Below, piece by piece: positions 1 through 9,005 of a stretch of 64,000 nt of DNA (the first letter of the stretch is position 1; each line of letters starts with the position of its first letter). A program made the position numbers and the translations under genes. The notes below the pieces were generated by a model, which did no database searches, was not told the origin of the DNA, and was given only the letters and a program-made list of their open reading frames with translations. The DNA is from Comamonas antarctica (GTDB lineage: Bacteria > Pseudomonadota > Gammaproteobacteria > Burkholderiales > Burkholderiaceae_C), in NCBI RefSeq assembly GCF_013363755.1, contig NZ_CP054842.1, positions 1-64,000 of the forward strand, given 5' to 3'.

Positions 1-39
1 GTTTTTTGTTGCTACAACACAAAAAAACATCCACGACGA

Positions 40-53
40 ATATGAATGCATAT
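40..53. promoter_or_regulatory. small inverted repeat upstream of parA
   Basis: ATATG and CATAT arms separated by AATG lie about 36 bp before the parA start, in an AT-rich stretch. Type Ia ParA proteins with an N-terminal helix-turn-helix commonly repress their own promoter through inverted repeats, so this could be the autoregulatory operator. The repeat is short and could be chance. Confidence 0.25.
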
Positions 54-88
54 ACACTTGTGGTCAGCTCCACTCATGATCAAGTGCC

Positions 89-1159
89 ATGTCCACATCC
101 ATGCCCATCGAACCCAACGTTAAAGCGTCTGTCGCGCTGTCGCTGTTGGGGCTAGAACTGGACAACAGGCGCCTGATGCGGCTGAGTGGGAGCGAGAAAC
201 TGCCCGAAGGCCAGCGGCAGATGAAGTACAAGCCCCAGGACATGCTCAACATTCGAGCGCGGTTGGCAAACACAACGCCTGAGGCAGTCAAGAAGGCGAT
301 GGCGGTGAATACCGAATTGCCTGCAGTGGTCGTGACCCGCATGACCAAGGGCGGCATCGGCAAGACCTCAATCACCGTGAATCTGGGCACGGCCCTGGCG
401 CTGTCTGGCTATCGAGTGCTGCTGATCGACGCCGATCCCCAAGCCTCGGCGACGAATATGCTGGGCATTGAAACCGAAACCTACCACCCGCACATCGGCA
501 CGCTGCTGCTCAAAGGCGGCGACAAGCCCGATGATTTGCGCGAGTTCATCATTCCGATTTTCAAGGACGGTTTTCTGGACTTGATCCCTTCCGACGTGGA
601 GCTCGATTCCACTAATCCGGCGCTGATCGTTGGCATGGGACGTGAACAGAAGGCCGAAGAGTTCGTGCTGCGCAATCGCGCGTTTCTGTCCAAGCACTAC
701 GACGTTATCCTGGTGGACACCACGCCGGGCACGACGCCCGTGAGCGTGGCGTTCACCTACCTTGCCCATTTGGCTGGGAAGATCCTCACCGTGGTCGAAC
801 CCGAGGGTAGCTGCCTGCGCGCGCTGGATGCGCTGCAGTTCAACCTCGATGAAATACAGAAGTTGGCCAAGCGGCCCATCGATCTGGCGATCTTGGTGAA
901 CAAGGCGCAGATCGGCCGCAAGCATGTGGAACACAACTACGCCATCCTGACCAAGTCCTATCCGAACCGCATCCTGCCGGTGCAGATTCCGCACTCGATC
1001 GCATTCACACGCCAGATCGATGCCGATGACGTCCCCGCATCGATGCCGGTCATCCTCAAGGATCCCAACAGCAAGGCTGCCGAAAGCCTGTATCAGTTCG
1101 CTCGCGTGATTGCTAGCGAGTTCAACGTCACCCAGCCCGGCTTTGCTGCAAAGGCCTAA
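89..1159 (+). CDS. parA: ParA partition ATPase (type Ia, with N-terminal DNA-binding region)
   Basis: Cytosolic Walker ATPase that moves plasmid copies apart together with ParB. The first 80 or so residues are an extra N-terminal region typical of type Ia ParA proteins, which bind DNA and autoregulate. The deviant Walker A motif KGGIGKTS follows at about residue 87, then the switch region LLIDADPQASAT at about residue 110 and VDTTPGTTP near 210. At 356 aa the length is normal for type Ia. The start at 89 is the first ATG giving the complete N-terminal region; another Met lies five codons further on. parB begins 6 bp downstream, so the two form an operon. Confidence 0.93.
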   Translation: MSTSMPIEPNVKASVALSLLGLELDNRRLMRLSGSEKLPEGQRQMKYKPQDMLNIRARLANTTPEAVKKAMAVNTELPAVVVTRMTKGGIGKTSITVNLGTALALSGYRVLLIDADPQASATNMLGIETETYHPHIGTLLLKGGDKPDDLREFIIPIFKDGFLDLIPSDVELDSTNPALIVGMGREQKAEEFVLRNRAFLSKHYDVILVDTTPGTTPVSVAFTYLAHLAGKILTVVEPEGSCLRALDALQFNLDEIQKLAKRPIDLAILVNKAQIGRKHVEHNYAILTKSYPNRILPVQIPHSIAFTRQIDADDVPASMPVILKDPNSKAAESLYQFARVIASEFNVTQPGFAAKA

Positions 1160-1165
1160 ACCATC

Positions 1166-2173
1166 ATGACCCCAACCACCGCGAAGCCAAAACATCAACG
1201 CATGGGCGTTTCCGAAGCCATGGATCTGGCAGCGAAGGCGCACCAGTCAGCGCTTACAGGCAAGACACCTCTGCCGGCATTTAAGCCCTATACCCCGGAT
1301 GACGCAGAGCCTGCCAAGGCAGTCGAGTCCGTGGCGTCCGACGAGCGCGACATTCGCAAGATCCCGCTGGATCTGATCGATGCTAATCCGTTCGCTCCGC
1401 GCGAGGTGTACACACCCCAGGTACTGCGCGAGCGTGCCGAAAGCATCCGCACTCACGGCCAGTTCGAGGTCATCCATGTCATTCCGCATCCGGACAAGCC
1501 CGGGCGGTTCATGATTGCCGACGGCTGGACGCGCGTGACGGCAAGCCGCGAACACCTGGTTACGGACGCACTGGCCGCGCAGGTCCACCATGACCTGACT
1601 CCACTGCAGGCCGCCTGGCTCGGATACAACCACAACGAGTCGCGCGAGCAGCATTGCGATCTTGACCGGGCATTCTTCTTCGAAAAGATGTATGCCCAGG
1701 GTGCGACGCAGTCGGAAATCGCAAAGAAGACGGGAATTTCGCAGTCGCAACTGAGCTTTTACACGGCATTTCGCAAATTGCCGGAGGAGACGCTGCAGAT
1801 CGTGCGACTTAATCCAAGCCGCTTTCCAGCGTACATCGCGCAGAATCTGGCAAAGGTTGCGCGCAAGGTATCCGAGGACAAGGCCAGTTCGCTGGCCTCG
1901 ATCTATAGCTCCAACGGTCAATCCGTGCACTGGATGATCAACCAGTGTGCGGTCTTGCTGGACAAGAAGCCAGGTACCGAGACGAAAAAGAAAACCGGCA
2001 AGATTTTTCGCTACAGCAATGGAACGCTTCGGCAGACTGGAGCCCAGTTCGAGCTGAGCCTGCAGATCGAAGAAGACCAGCAAGAAGAGTTCAGCAAGGC
2101 CCTGGAGCAACTTCTAAGCCGGTTTGGCCAGAACGCCCTCACCGAAGTCCCTGACGCCTCTGTGCAAGCATAA
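1166..2173 (+). CDS. parB: ParB partition protein
   Basis: Centromere-binding partner of ParA. Residues 60-180 form the ParB N-terminal domain, with NPFAPRE near the start, a GWTR segment matching the nucleotide-binding turn, and NHNESRE where the classical ENxxRE motif lies. A helix-turn-helix follows (QSEIAKKTGISQSQLSFY, about residues 180-200), and the C-terminal tail is glutamate-rich and probably dimerises. At 335 aa it is typical in length. It lies 6 bp after parA and directly upstream of the palindrome array at 2259-3263, which is the natural candidate for its parS sites. Confidence 0.92.
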   Translation: MTPTTAKPKHQRMGVSEAMDLAAKAHQSALTGKTPLPAFKPYTPDDAEPAKAVESVASDERDIRKIPLDLIDANPFAPREVYTPQVLRERAESIRTHGQFEVIHVIPHPDKPGRFMIADGWTRVTASREHLVTDALAAQVHHDLTPLQAAWLGYNHNESREQHCDLDRAFFFEKMYAQGATQSEIAKKTGISQSQLSFYTAFRKLPEETLQIVRLNPSRFPAYIAQNLAKVARKVSEDKASSLASIYSSNGQSVHWMINQCAVLLDKKPGTETKKKTGKIFRYSNGTLRQTGAQFELSLQIEEDQQEEFSKALEQLLSRFGQNALTEVPDASVQA

Positions 2174-2258
2174 GGGGAAGACGGAGCCATCAACTTTGCT
2201 TTGGCCGTGCAAGGCCGCTCACCAGAGGCGGCCCCGTGTGCCAGCCGAGGCTCAGGCG

Positions 2259-3263
2259 TTATTAAATATTTAATAATGTCCTTAGCGAGGGCCTTCGTAG
2301 GTCGCGACCAACGCGGGTGATGGCATGGGATGGTCGACTATTAAACATTTAATAATTGACCGCTTGCACATCAGGCACAGGTTGCCGCACCTGGCGGGGT
2401 ATGTCCAGGCAACGAGTTGCTTCACCCTGCACAAGCTGGCCGGCAAGCATTGGGAACATGCTCTGAATTGAAGCGTTCACCCCTATCTTGTGCACTGTGT
2501 GCTTGCTGGATTCCTCTAAAACCAGCTTAATGTGGACCTTATTAAATATTTAATAATGAACCACCTGCCTGCAAGCCGCAGCCCGGTCCAGCCGTGACGG
2601 AAAGCCTGGCACAGGCTGTCAGGCGCTCTCTGCCGTCCACACACAGCCTGCAAGCATCTTGCGCAGCTTCAAATTCCAGCAAACACCCCTGGCTTGTGCA
2701 GTGCGCGGCTCATGATTCCCCTGCGTCCAAGCCGAGCGCTGGCTTATTAAACATTTAATAATTGACTACCTGCCTGCCAGCGGTAGGCAGGTGCCGCTGA
2801 CGGCGAGCTAGCGACATGCTGTCGGTTGTCTGGGCGGCCCGGCAAGCACCTTACGCCCGCCTCAAATTCCAGCTCACACCCCTGGCTTGTGCAGCGCTTG
2901 CTTCCATGATCCATCGGAGTCCAAGCCAGCTGCCCGCTTATTAAACATTTAATAAACGCTGTCCTGAGGTTCCGTTTGGGACCCGTGGTGGCTCATCGTG
3001 AGGTCATAGGGCACGGTGCTCCGCAAGCGCATGGCTCGTTATTAAACATTTAATAATTGACCAACTGACTGCCCGCGGCAGGCCGATGCAGCCATCACGG
3101 CAAGGTTGGCAAAAGACTATCAGTTGCTCATGGACTGTTCCAAGCAGCCGAAGAGCACGTTGCACCCGTTTCGATTCCAACACTCACCCCTGCTTTGTGC
3201 GACTTACGCCTTCATGAACCCTCTGAATTCGGAGTAACCGCCGGGTTATTAAATATTTAATAA
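2259..3263. repeat. array of seven 18-bp AT palindromes; putative centromere
   Basis: TTATTAAATATTTAATAA, or the variant with C at position 9, occurs at 2259, 2338 (first base changed), 2539, 2744, 2938, 3039 and 3246. Four copies (2539, 2744, 2938, 3246) are preceded at a constant 60-61 bp by a second conserved box reading CACCCCT followed by CTTGTGC or a close variant. Several copies are followed by TGACnACCTGCCTGC-like sequence. The repeat unit is thus about 200 bp. No gene is visible between 2174 and 3463. The position next to parB suggests a partition centromere; iterons of a replication origin are the main alternative, but no rep gene is nearby. Confidence 0.75.
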
Positions 3264-3463
3264 CTGTGCTGGGGGGCGTACAGGTCCTCTGCGACGCGTG
3301 ATCCACGCCGAGATCTCGTGAGCACATCCGTGTTTTTTACGGTGGTTTTCCAATGTGCATTGCCGGAACATAGTGCCGCAGCTGCTTCCGGCACAACCTT
3401 CTCCTGGCCAAAAGCGAGGACACAGGTGTCGGATACAGCACTTCCAATCGAGAGGCGGTACCG

Positions 3464-3838
3464 ATGCACGATGTGAGTTCTTCCGGCCACAGGCCTGGAC
3501 AGTCTGGAGATCAACGCGGATGGGATGGACTGCTCCACTGTCTGGTGCAGTGCGCTGCCATCGCCTTCGTGTTTGTGCCGCATTTCGCCCATGCACAAAC
3601 CATCGGCGGCACATTTGGAGGAATCACCGATTTCCTCAAAGCGATTGCGCAGTTGCTCATCTATGAGTGGGGCTACTACATCGGCATCATCACCCTGGCC
3701 ATACAGGGCTACCGCTGGAAAACCGGCCGCATCGATCTCATGCAGTTGGGTGGTTGGGGATTGGGTATTGCACTGGTGTTCTTCGCGCCGAATATCGTCT
3801 CGGATCTGCGGGCGCGCTCTGGAGGGTCCATCCAATGA
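3464..3838 (+). CDS. virB2: VirB2-type T4SS major pilin
   Basis: Precursor of the conjugative pilus subunit. The 124-aa product has a long N-terminal leader ending in a hydrophobic stretch with a likely signal-peptidase site after AHA (about residue 44). The mature part of about 80 residues has two membrane segments (FLKAIAQLLIYEWGYYIGI and GGWGLGIALVFFAPNIV) separated by a short basic loop, the normal VirB2 architecture. It is the first gene of the virB operon, and its stop overlaps the virB3 start (ATGA). Confidence 0.85.
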   Translation: MHDVSSSGHRPGQSGDQRGWDGLLHCLVQCAAIAFVFVPHFAHAQTIGGTFGGITDFLKAIAQLLIYEWGYYIGIITLAIQGYRWKTGRIDLMQLGGWGLGIALVFFAPNIVSDLRARSGGSIQ

Positions 3839-4134
3839 GCGCCGTGCAACCGCGCCACGACGATGGGGAGTTGCTCGTGGCAGCCATGACCCGACCCACG
3901 ATGATCGGAGGACTTACCCTGGGCAGTCTGGCAATGAGCTTTTACTTCCCTGGCATGGCAGCCCTAGTGACCCGTTCGTTATGGCCGGTGGCATTGATTC
4001 CGGCCTTGCTCATGGCCAGCTACATCGTCTGTCTAAAAGATGTCTACCTTTTTGGAATTATGGCCGCCGCCTGTCATCTGAAGACCTGTCCCAACAAGCG
4101 GTTCTGGGGATGCCGGCGCTATGCACCTCGCTAA
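3835..4134 (+). CDS. virB3: VirB3-type T4SS inner-membrane protein
   Basis: Small inner-membrane protein that works with VirB4 in pilus assembly. The product is 99 aa with the motif TRPTMIGGL near residue 20, typical of VirB3, followed by two hydrophobic segments (about 25-45 and 48-68) and a Cys-rich basic tail. The start at 3835 is chosen because ATGA overlaps the virB2 stop; the same frame is open further upstream but within virB2. The 3' end overlaps virB4 by 14 bp, indicating translational coupling. Confidence 0.85.
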   Translation: MSAVQPRHDDGELLVAAMTRPTMIGGLTLGSLAMSFYFPGMAALVTRSLWPVALIPALLMASYIVCLKDVYLFGIMAAACHLKTCPNKRFWGCRRYAPR

Positions 4135-6796
4135 CGTTTTGAAAAATGCATTCGGCCTATCGCTGGGAATGCCGACGCCGCGGTGGACAAGCGCCGATGA
4201 CCGCGAGCTGGCGGTCAGCGAGATGATCCCCTATACCGTCCACTACGACGACGAGACAGTCATCACCAAGGATGACGGGCTGATCCAGGTCATCAAGCTC
4301 GACGGGCTGTATTTCGAATCGTTGAGCGTGGAGCAGATCAAGCAATTCGAGCGGCAGCGCAATACCGTCCTGCGCTCCCTCGCCAACAGCGACCGCGGTA
4401 TCTATGTTCACCTGATACGCCGCAAAGTGCATGCCTATCCAGCCGGCGAAGGAGGCACATGGCTTTCCCGAGAGTTCAACAACGCGTGGAGGAAGCGCAG
4501 CGAACAGCAGGCGTTCTATGCGAACGAGATCTACATTTCGATTGTTGTGAATCGATTCAGACAAGGGGCACCGGGAGTATTGGATCGCGCCTACGCATGG
4601 TTGTCAGGCACCAAGCCCGAAGAAAGCGAAATGGAGCGTTTCGAGGATCAAGCGAAGAGTCTCAACGAGGCATCGGACTTGCTGGTGAACACCCTGTCCG
4701 GGTATGGCGCCCGCAAGCTGCGCATCCAGCGCGTGCCAAACTTTGGGCACGACCCGATAGACCGAAATGCCGTGAGATCAGCCATCGAGCATTTCGACCT
4801 GGACTGGCACGGCTTCCAGCAGGCGCACGGGGACCAGCCGGCATACGGTCGCGAAGAAGTGTTGGATCATCTTGGCGGCGACTACACCGAGATTGGCCGT
4901 TTCCTGCACTACCTGATCAATCTCGAAGACGAACGCGTGCCGGTCATGGAGTTGACGCTCGACCGTGCACTGGCGACATCAGGCATCGACTTCAATATGG
5001 TCAGCAATACGCTGGCTGTTCGCAGGCTGGGTGGCAGCAGCGCTGCAGCGATGCTGAGCATGGCAGAGTGGCCTGCGCGCACGCCTTCGCGAATGCTGGA
5101 TGAGTTTCTCTGCCAGCCCGTGGAGTTCATCATCACGCAATCGTTCTTTTTCACCGACCGCATCAGTGCCGAGCACGACATGCTGCAGGAGCGCCGGCGC
5201 GTCTCCGTCAACGACCATGCAGGAGCGGCGCAAGAGGACAAGGATGAGATAACGCAGGGCTTGCAAGATCTCACACGGGGCCGTTCAGTCAATGGATTGC
5301 ACCATCTGACCATGCTGGTGCATGTGCCGCAAACCACGAGATTTGGCGACCCAAAAGACAACCGCCGGCAAACCTGCGCCGACCTCGATGGAGCGATCAA
5401 TCTGCTGAAGAAGGCATTCGTCAACCTGGGCGTCAAGCCTGTACGCGAATGGTTTGCCGTCGAAACTTTCTTCTGGGCGCAACTCCCGGGACAGGCGCAG
5501 CATTTCATGGGGCGGCGCGCCAAGATCAAGTCTGCCAATTTCGCCGGCTTCGCATCACTCCACAACTATGCGATGGGAAAAATCGCCGGCAATCTGTGGG
5601 GCCCGGCAGTCATGCCGTTCGAGACCAAAAGCAAGACCGCTTACTACTTCAACTTCCACCGCGAGATGGAGGGAATGGTGGCCGGGCATACGGCCATCAC
5701 CGCCGATACCGGCAGCGGCAAGACCACCTTGCTGAGTGCATTGATTGCCATGGCCGACAAGGCCAAACCACGGGTCTTCTGGTTCGACAACCGTGAAGGC
5801 GCGAAGGTGTTCATGCGCGCCATGGGCGGACAGCACACCACGTTGTCGGTACATGGCAATACGGGATGGAATCCCATGCAGCTGCCGGACACCGCGGAAA
5901 ACCGCTCCTATTTGGTCGATCTGATGATGCTGATGCGCACCTGCTACGGCGGCCGGCTGACTCCGGATGACATCGAAAGGTTCAAGTGGGCCGTCCACGA
6001 GAACTACGAGTTGCCCCAGGCTGATCGACGCCTGCGCAATGTTGCCTGGCGCTTTGGCCAAGGTGAGCTGGCCAAGGACATGCGCGTCTGGCATGGTGCG
6101 AATGGACATCTGGGGGCGAACTGGGGCCTGTTCGACAACGAAGATGACAGCGTGGATCTGGGCAAATGCCGCCACTACTGCTATGAGATGCGGGAGCTCA
6201 TCAAGGACGGCTCGGCCAGGCCGGAACTGGCAGTGGTGTTGAGCTACCCCTTCCATCGCATCGAGCAGTCGATGGATGGCGCTCCATTCATCCTGGTATT
6301 GGAAGAAGGCCAGAACCTGGTCAAGCATGCATTCTGGCGCGAGAAGATCGACGGCTACATCATGCAGATCCGCCGCAAAAACGGCCTGCTGGTGTTTGTC
6401 ACACCGGATGCGAAGTACCTCTTCAGCGAAACCGACTCGATCCAGAAGCAGACCGCCACCAAGATCTTCCTGCCCAACGCCGAGGCCAGGGAGGCGGATT
6501 ACGTTGATGCCTTGGGGCTCACCCCGTCTGAGTTCGAGTTCGTGCGTGACGAGCCCCTAGAGAACCGCACTTTCCTGATCCGGCGCGGCAATGAATCGAT
6601 CAGGGCGAAATTTGATCTGTCCGGAATGACCCAGTTCGTGCCTTTGCTTTCGTCGAATGACAAGGGTGTCGCGCTTATGGAAACCATCATCCGCGAGATC
6701 GAAAACGATGACCCCGAAATCTGGGTGCCGGTTTTCATGCGGCGTTCAATGTCCGCTGATACGCACAATTTAGGGGTGAGAGTCGAAACGTCCTGA
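4121..6796 (+). CDS. virB4: VirB4-type T4SS ATPase
   Basis: Hexameric ATPase that powers pilus biogenesis and substrate transfer at the inner membrane. The 891-aa product has the CagE/TrbE/VirB4 N-terminal domain (residues about 30-450), Walker A ADTGSGKTT (about 530), Walker B-like FILVLEEGQ (about 725) and the downstream RRKNGLLVFVTPD segment typical of VirB4. Length is slightly above the usual 820-860. The start overlaps the virB3 stop. A 41-bp gap separates it from virB5. Confidence 0.95.
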   Translation: MHLANVLKNAFGLSLGMPTPRWTSADDRELAVSEMIPYTVHYDDETVITKDDGLIQVIKLDGLYFESLSVEQIKQFERQRNTVLRSLANSDRGIYVHLIRRKVHAYPAGEGGTWLSREFNNAWRKRSEQQAFYANEIYISIVVNRFRQGAPGVLDRAYAWLSGTKPEESEMERFEDQAKSLNEASDLLVNTLSGYGARKLRIQRVPNFGHDPIDRNAVRSAIEHFDLDWHGFQQAHGDQPAYGREEVLDHLGGDYTEIGRFLHYLINLEDERVPVMELTLDRALATSGIDFNMVSNTLAVRRLGGSSAAAMLSMAEWPARTPSRMLDEFLCQPVEFIITQSFFFTDRISAEHDMLQERRRVSVNDHAGAAQEDKDEITQGLQDLTRGRSVNGLHHLTMLVHVPQTTRFGDPKDNRRQTCADLDGAINLLKKAFVNLGVKPVREWFAVETFFWAQLPGQAQHFMGRRAKIKSANFAGFASLHNYAMGKIAGNLWGPAVMPFETKSKTAYYFNFHREMEGMVAGHTAITADTGSGKTTLLSALIAMADKAKPRVFWFDNREGAKVFMRAMGGQHTTLSVHGNTGWNPMQLPDTAENRSYLVDLMMLMRTCYGGRLTPDDIERFKWAVHENYELPQADRRLRNVAWRFGQGELAKDMRVWHGANGHLGANWGLFDNEDDSVDLGKCRHYCYEMRELIKDGSARPELAVVLSYPFHRIEQSMDGAPFILVLEEGQNLVKHAFWREKIDGYIMQIRRKNGLLVFVTPDAKYLFSETDSIQKQTATKIFLPNAEAREADYVDALGLTPSEFEFVRDEPLENRTFLIRRGNESIRAKFDLSGMTQFVPLLSSNDKGVALMETIIREIENDDPEIWVPVFMRRSMSADTHNLGVRVETS

Positions 6797-6837
6797 TGGG
6801 CGTCATGTCTGTGCATTGAGAAACCGAAAGGAAATCG

Positions 6838-7503
6838 ATGATGAAAAAGACAGTTTTGGGTGCTACTGCAGCTGCTTGCCTTGCTGCAGCGCTGGGCGCC
6901 TCCGCAGGGGGGATTCCGACGTTTGACACGGCACAGTTTGCGCAGATGCAGCAGCAGTTCAAGCAGCTGCAGGCCCAGTACAACACGCTCAAGGACCAGT
7001 ATGCGGCCGTCACCGGTAGCTACGGCCGCGGACAGATTGGCCTGAATGAATCCTTGAGCTCTGCATCGGTGGTTCCCGGTTCTTGGCAGGAGGTCGTCGC
7101 CCGCCAACAGGGGGGCGCCTTCGGAGCGAAGCAGGCAAGCTACGAAAAGCTCATCAACACCTTGCTACCGAATCTGTTTGCAGATCCGCAGGCGCAGAAC
7201 GCGCAGACCTACCAAATGAGCAGCGACTCCGTACGCGCTGCTCTCGCAGGCGGGGACTCTCTGTATTCGCAAGTACAGACCCACATAGGCAATCTCGCGC
7301 GCATGAGCCAGCTGGTGGACAGCACCGCCAACATCAAGGACGCGCAGGATCTGCAAAACCGCATCGCGGCGGAAAACGGGATGCTGCAAAGCGCGATCGC
7401 CAAGCTCAATGCAATGAACACCAATCTGCAGGCAAACATGGTCAACCAGCAGAACCAGGCCACAGCCGCGACACAGAGGTACTTCCGCCGCTCTGCCGAG
7501 TAG
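6838..7503 (+). CDS. virB5: VirB5-type T4SS minor pilin
   Basis: Periplasmic minor pilus component placed at the pilus tip, involved in host contact. The 221-aa product has an N-terminal signal peptide (basic MMKK, then an Ala/Leu-rich core, likely cut near residue 23). A Gln-rich helical region QMQQQFKQLQAQYNTLKDQY follows, typical of the VirB5/TrbJ family, and the rest is mainly helical. The start is the ATG ATG pair after an AAAGGAAAT ribosome-binding site. Length and position after virB4 fit the family. Confidence 0.87.
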   Translation: MMKKTVLGATAAACLAAALGASAGGIPTFDTAQFAQMQQQFKQLQAQYNTLKDQYAAVTGSYGRGQIGLNESLSSASVVPGSWQEVVARQQGGAFGAKQASYEKLINTLLPNLFADPQAQNAQTYQMSSDSVRAALAGGDSLYSQVQTHIGNLARMSQLVDSTANIKDAQDLQNRIAAENGMLQSAIAKLNAMNTNLQANMVNQQNQATAATQRYFRRSAE

Positions 7504-7544
7504 GCGCACCTGAAGCAAGCATCAACTGCAAAGGAGCATCCGCT

Positions 7545-7757
7545 ATGGAAATTGCTGCATTTCTGCTGCCCTTGTTCATCCTGATATGGCCGCTGTGGAG
7601 GCTGGTCCGCAAGCTATGGCGCGGGTTTGCGCTATTGTTTCTCGCCGCTCTGATTTCGGGTTGCGCAAGCACGTCCAACAAGTTCGACAAGTCACCCTGC
7701 GCTTGTGACTTCGAGCTGCTCGAAACCGCAAGCCATGTAGGAAAAACCAATGCGTAG
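7545..7757 (+). CDS. small lipoprotein in virB operon (VirB7-like or entry exclusion)
   Basis: The 70-aa product has a hydrophobic N-terminus, a basic segment (RLVRKLWRG) and then a second hydrophobic run ending in the lipobox ISGC with the lipidated Cys at residue 40. The short mature tail contains CAC. In VirB-type operons this position holds either the VirB7 lipoprotein of the outer-membrane core or a surface-exclusion lipoprotein, and the sequence alone does not decide between them. The leader is unusually long for a lipoprotein, but no in-frame alternative start was found. Its stop overlaps the next gene's start. Confidence 0.65.
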   Translation: MEIAAFLLPLFILIWPLWRLVRKLWRGFALLFLAALISGCASTSNKFDKSPCACDFELLETASHVGKTNA

Positions 7758-8145
7758 CATCTGGATTTTCCTTTCGAGCGTGGCCGCGATTGTTGCCATC
7801 GGAGGCACTGTCTATTTGATTTCCCGGCCCGAAGCCGAGTTGGCATTGTCCGGCAACGGCGAACTGCGGGCCATGTCTCCGGGGCGTCGTATTCCTGTGG
7901 CTCCGGCTGGCAATCCGCTGCTTGCAGCCAGTGAGCTTCAACTCGACATGTGGATTCCCATTTATCCAATTCCGTGTGGCGAGATCGTCTTTGGCGCCGC
8001 GGATGAGCGGGCGCGGCATTTCTCATTTTGCGTCAGGGAAATCAGGAACCGGGTGTTCTTCCATTCGAATTTGGAATTGAGCGATGAAGATGTGCTCGAT
8101 CCCCGGGTCCGCGCGCACTGGCGCGCCACTGTAAGGCCCCGCTAG
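7750..8145 (+). CDS. unrecognised membrane-anchored protein in virB operon
   Basis: This 131-aa protein has one N-terminal membrane segment (IWIFLSSVAAIVAIGGTVYLI) and a polar, probably periplasmic remainder with two cysteines. I do not recognise the family. It overlaps the upstream lipoprotein gene by 8 bp and ends 2 bp before virB6, so it is co-translated with the secretion genes and is probably an accessory or entry-exclusion component. Codon use resembles that of its neighbours. Confidence 0.7.
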   Translation: MRSIWIFLSSVAAIVAIGGTVYLISRPEAELALSGNGELRAMSPGRRIPVAPAGNPLLAASELQLDMWIPIYPIPCGEIVFGAADERARHFSFCVREIRNRVFFHSNLELSDEDVLDPRVRAHWRATVRPR

Positions 8146-8147
8146 CC

Positions 8148-9005
8148 ATGGCCGCCATCACTTTGCAAGGTGTTGTGAGCGCTGCGGACGGTGTGACGGA
8201 AGCCTTCTTGTCGCAGTCATATCCTGCCTTGGCTGAAGCCATCGCGACGCCGATCTACTTTGCGACGGTGCTCTACTGGGCGCTGTTTGGCTACAAGGTC
8301 TACGCCGGCTATGCCCCCGTGCAATGGAAAGACATTCTCGCGAAATGCGTGATGACAGTGGCCGTGTTTGGCACACTCCATTGGGGTGGTCTTGCCCATG
8401 TCATCTATGCAGCATTTGTTTCGTTCATGGAAGGCGCTGCCGCTACCGTCATGGCAGGCAAGCCTACAGCCCAGATGCTGGATGCGTTGTGGAGCAATGT
8501 GGATGCGGTGTCAACTCAGCTTCGTGGAGTGAGCTTTGCCCAAATTGGGATGATCTACGACGGCCTGGCACTGTTCATAGTGAACTGCCTGCTGTTTGTG
8601 CTGGCTCTCATGTATATGACGATTGCCAAGTTCGGCCTGGCCATCACGATGCTGCTGTGCCCACTGTTCATCGGTTTCCTCATGTTTCCCGAAACACGCC
8701 AATGGTTCATGAACTGGGTCAGCCAGATGCTTACCTTTTCCTTCATGTACATCCTGGTCATTGCCATCGTTCGCCTCGGATTTATTACCTTTGGCGATGC
8801 CATCGAAACGGCGGGTGCGCTGGCCGCGTCGAATGCATTTGCAAACACATCTCAGACCGCCCAGCTCATCATTGTGGAAGGCGTGTTGATCCTTTTCATG
8901 CTAGGGGTGCGGAGCTGGGCCGCAGCTTTATCCGGTGGTGCAGCTTCCTCGACCGGCATGCTGGTCACGGTAGCCCGTATGGCAATGGGCCGGGGAGCGC
9001 GCTGA
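8148..9005 (+). CDS. virB6: VirB6-type polytopic T4SS protein
   Basis: Inner-membrane channel component. The 285-aa product has an N-terminal periplasmic part followed by about six hydrophobic segments, including YFATVLYWALFGYKVYAGY (residues 38-56) and the paired segments around residues 145-190, in the TrbL/VirB6 pattern with the family-typical PLFIGFLMFPETRQWFMNW stretch. Its TGA stop overlaps the virB8 ATG. Confidence 0.88.
   Translation: MAAITLQGVVSAADGVTEAFLSQSYPALAEAIATPIYFATVLYWALFGYKVYAGYAPVQWKDILAKCVMTVAVFGTLHWGGLAHVIYAAFVSFMEGAAATVMAGKPTAQMLDALWSNVDAVSTQLRGVSFAQIGMIYDGLALFIVNCLLFVLALMYMTIAKFGLAITMLLCPLFIGFLMFPETRQWFMNWVSQMLTFSFMYILVIAIVRLGFITFGDAIETAGALAASNAFANTSQTAQLIIVEGVLILFMLGVRSWAAALSGGAASSTGMLVTVARMAMGRGAR

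Noticed and set aside
368..1243. Long minus-strand open frame opposite parA
   Set aside because: It is the mirror of a high-GC coding region; composition is His/Arg/Gln-rich with no recognisable motif.
2259..3263. Palindromes as Rho-independent terminators
   Set aside because: They are AT-only, lack GC stems and T tracts, and recur with fixed spacing to a second box, which fits protein-binding sites.
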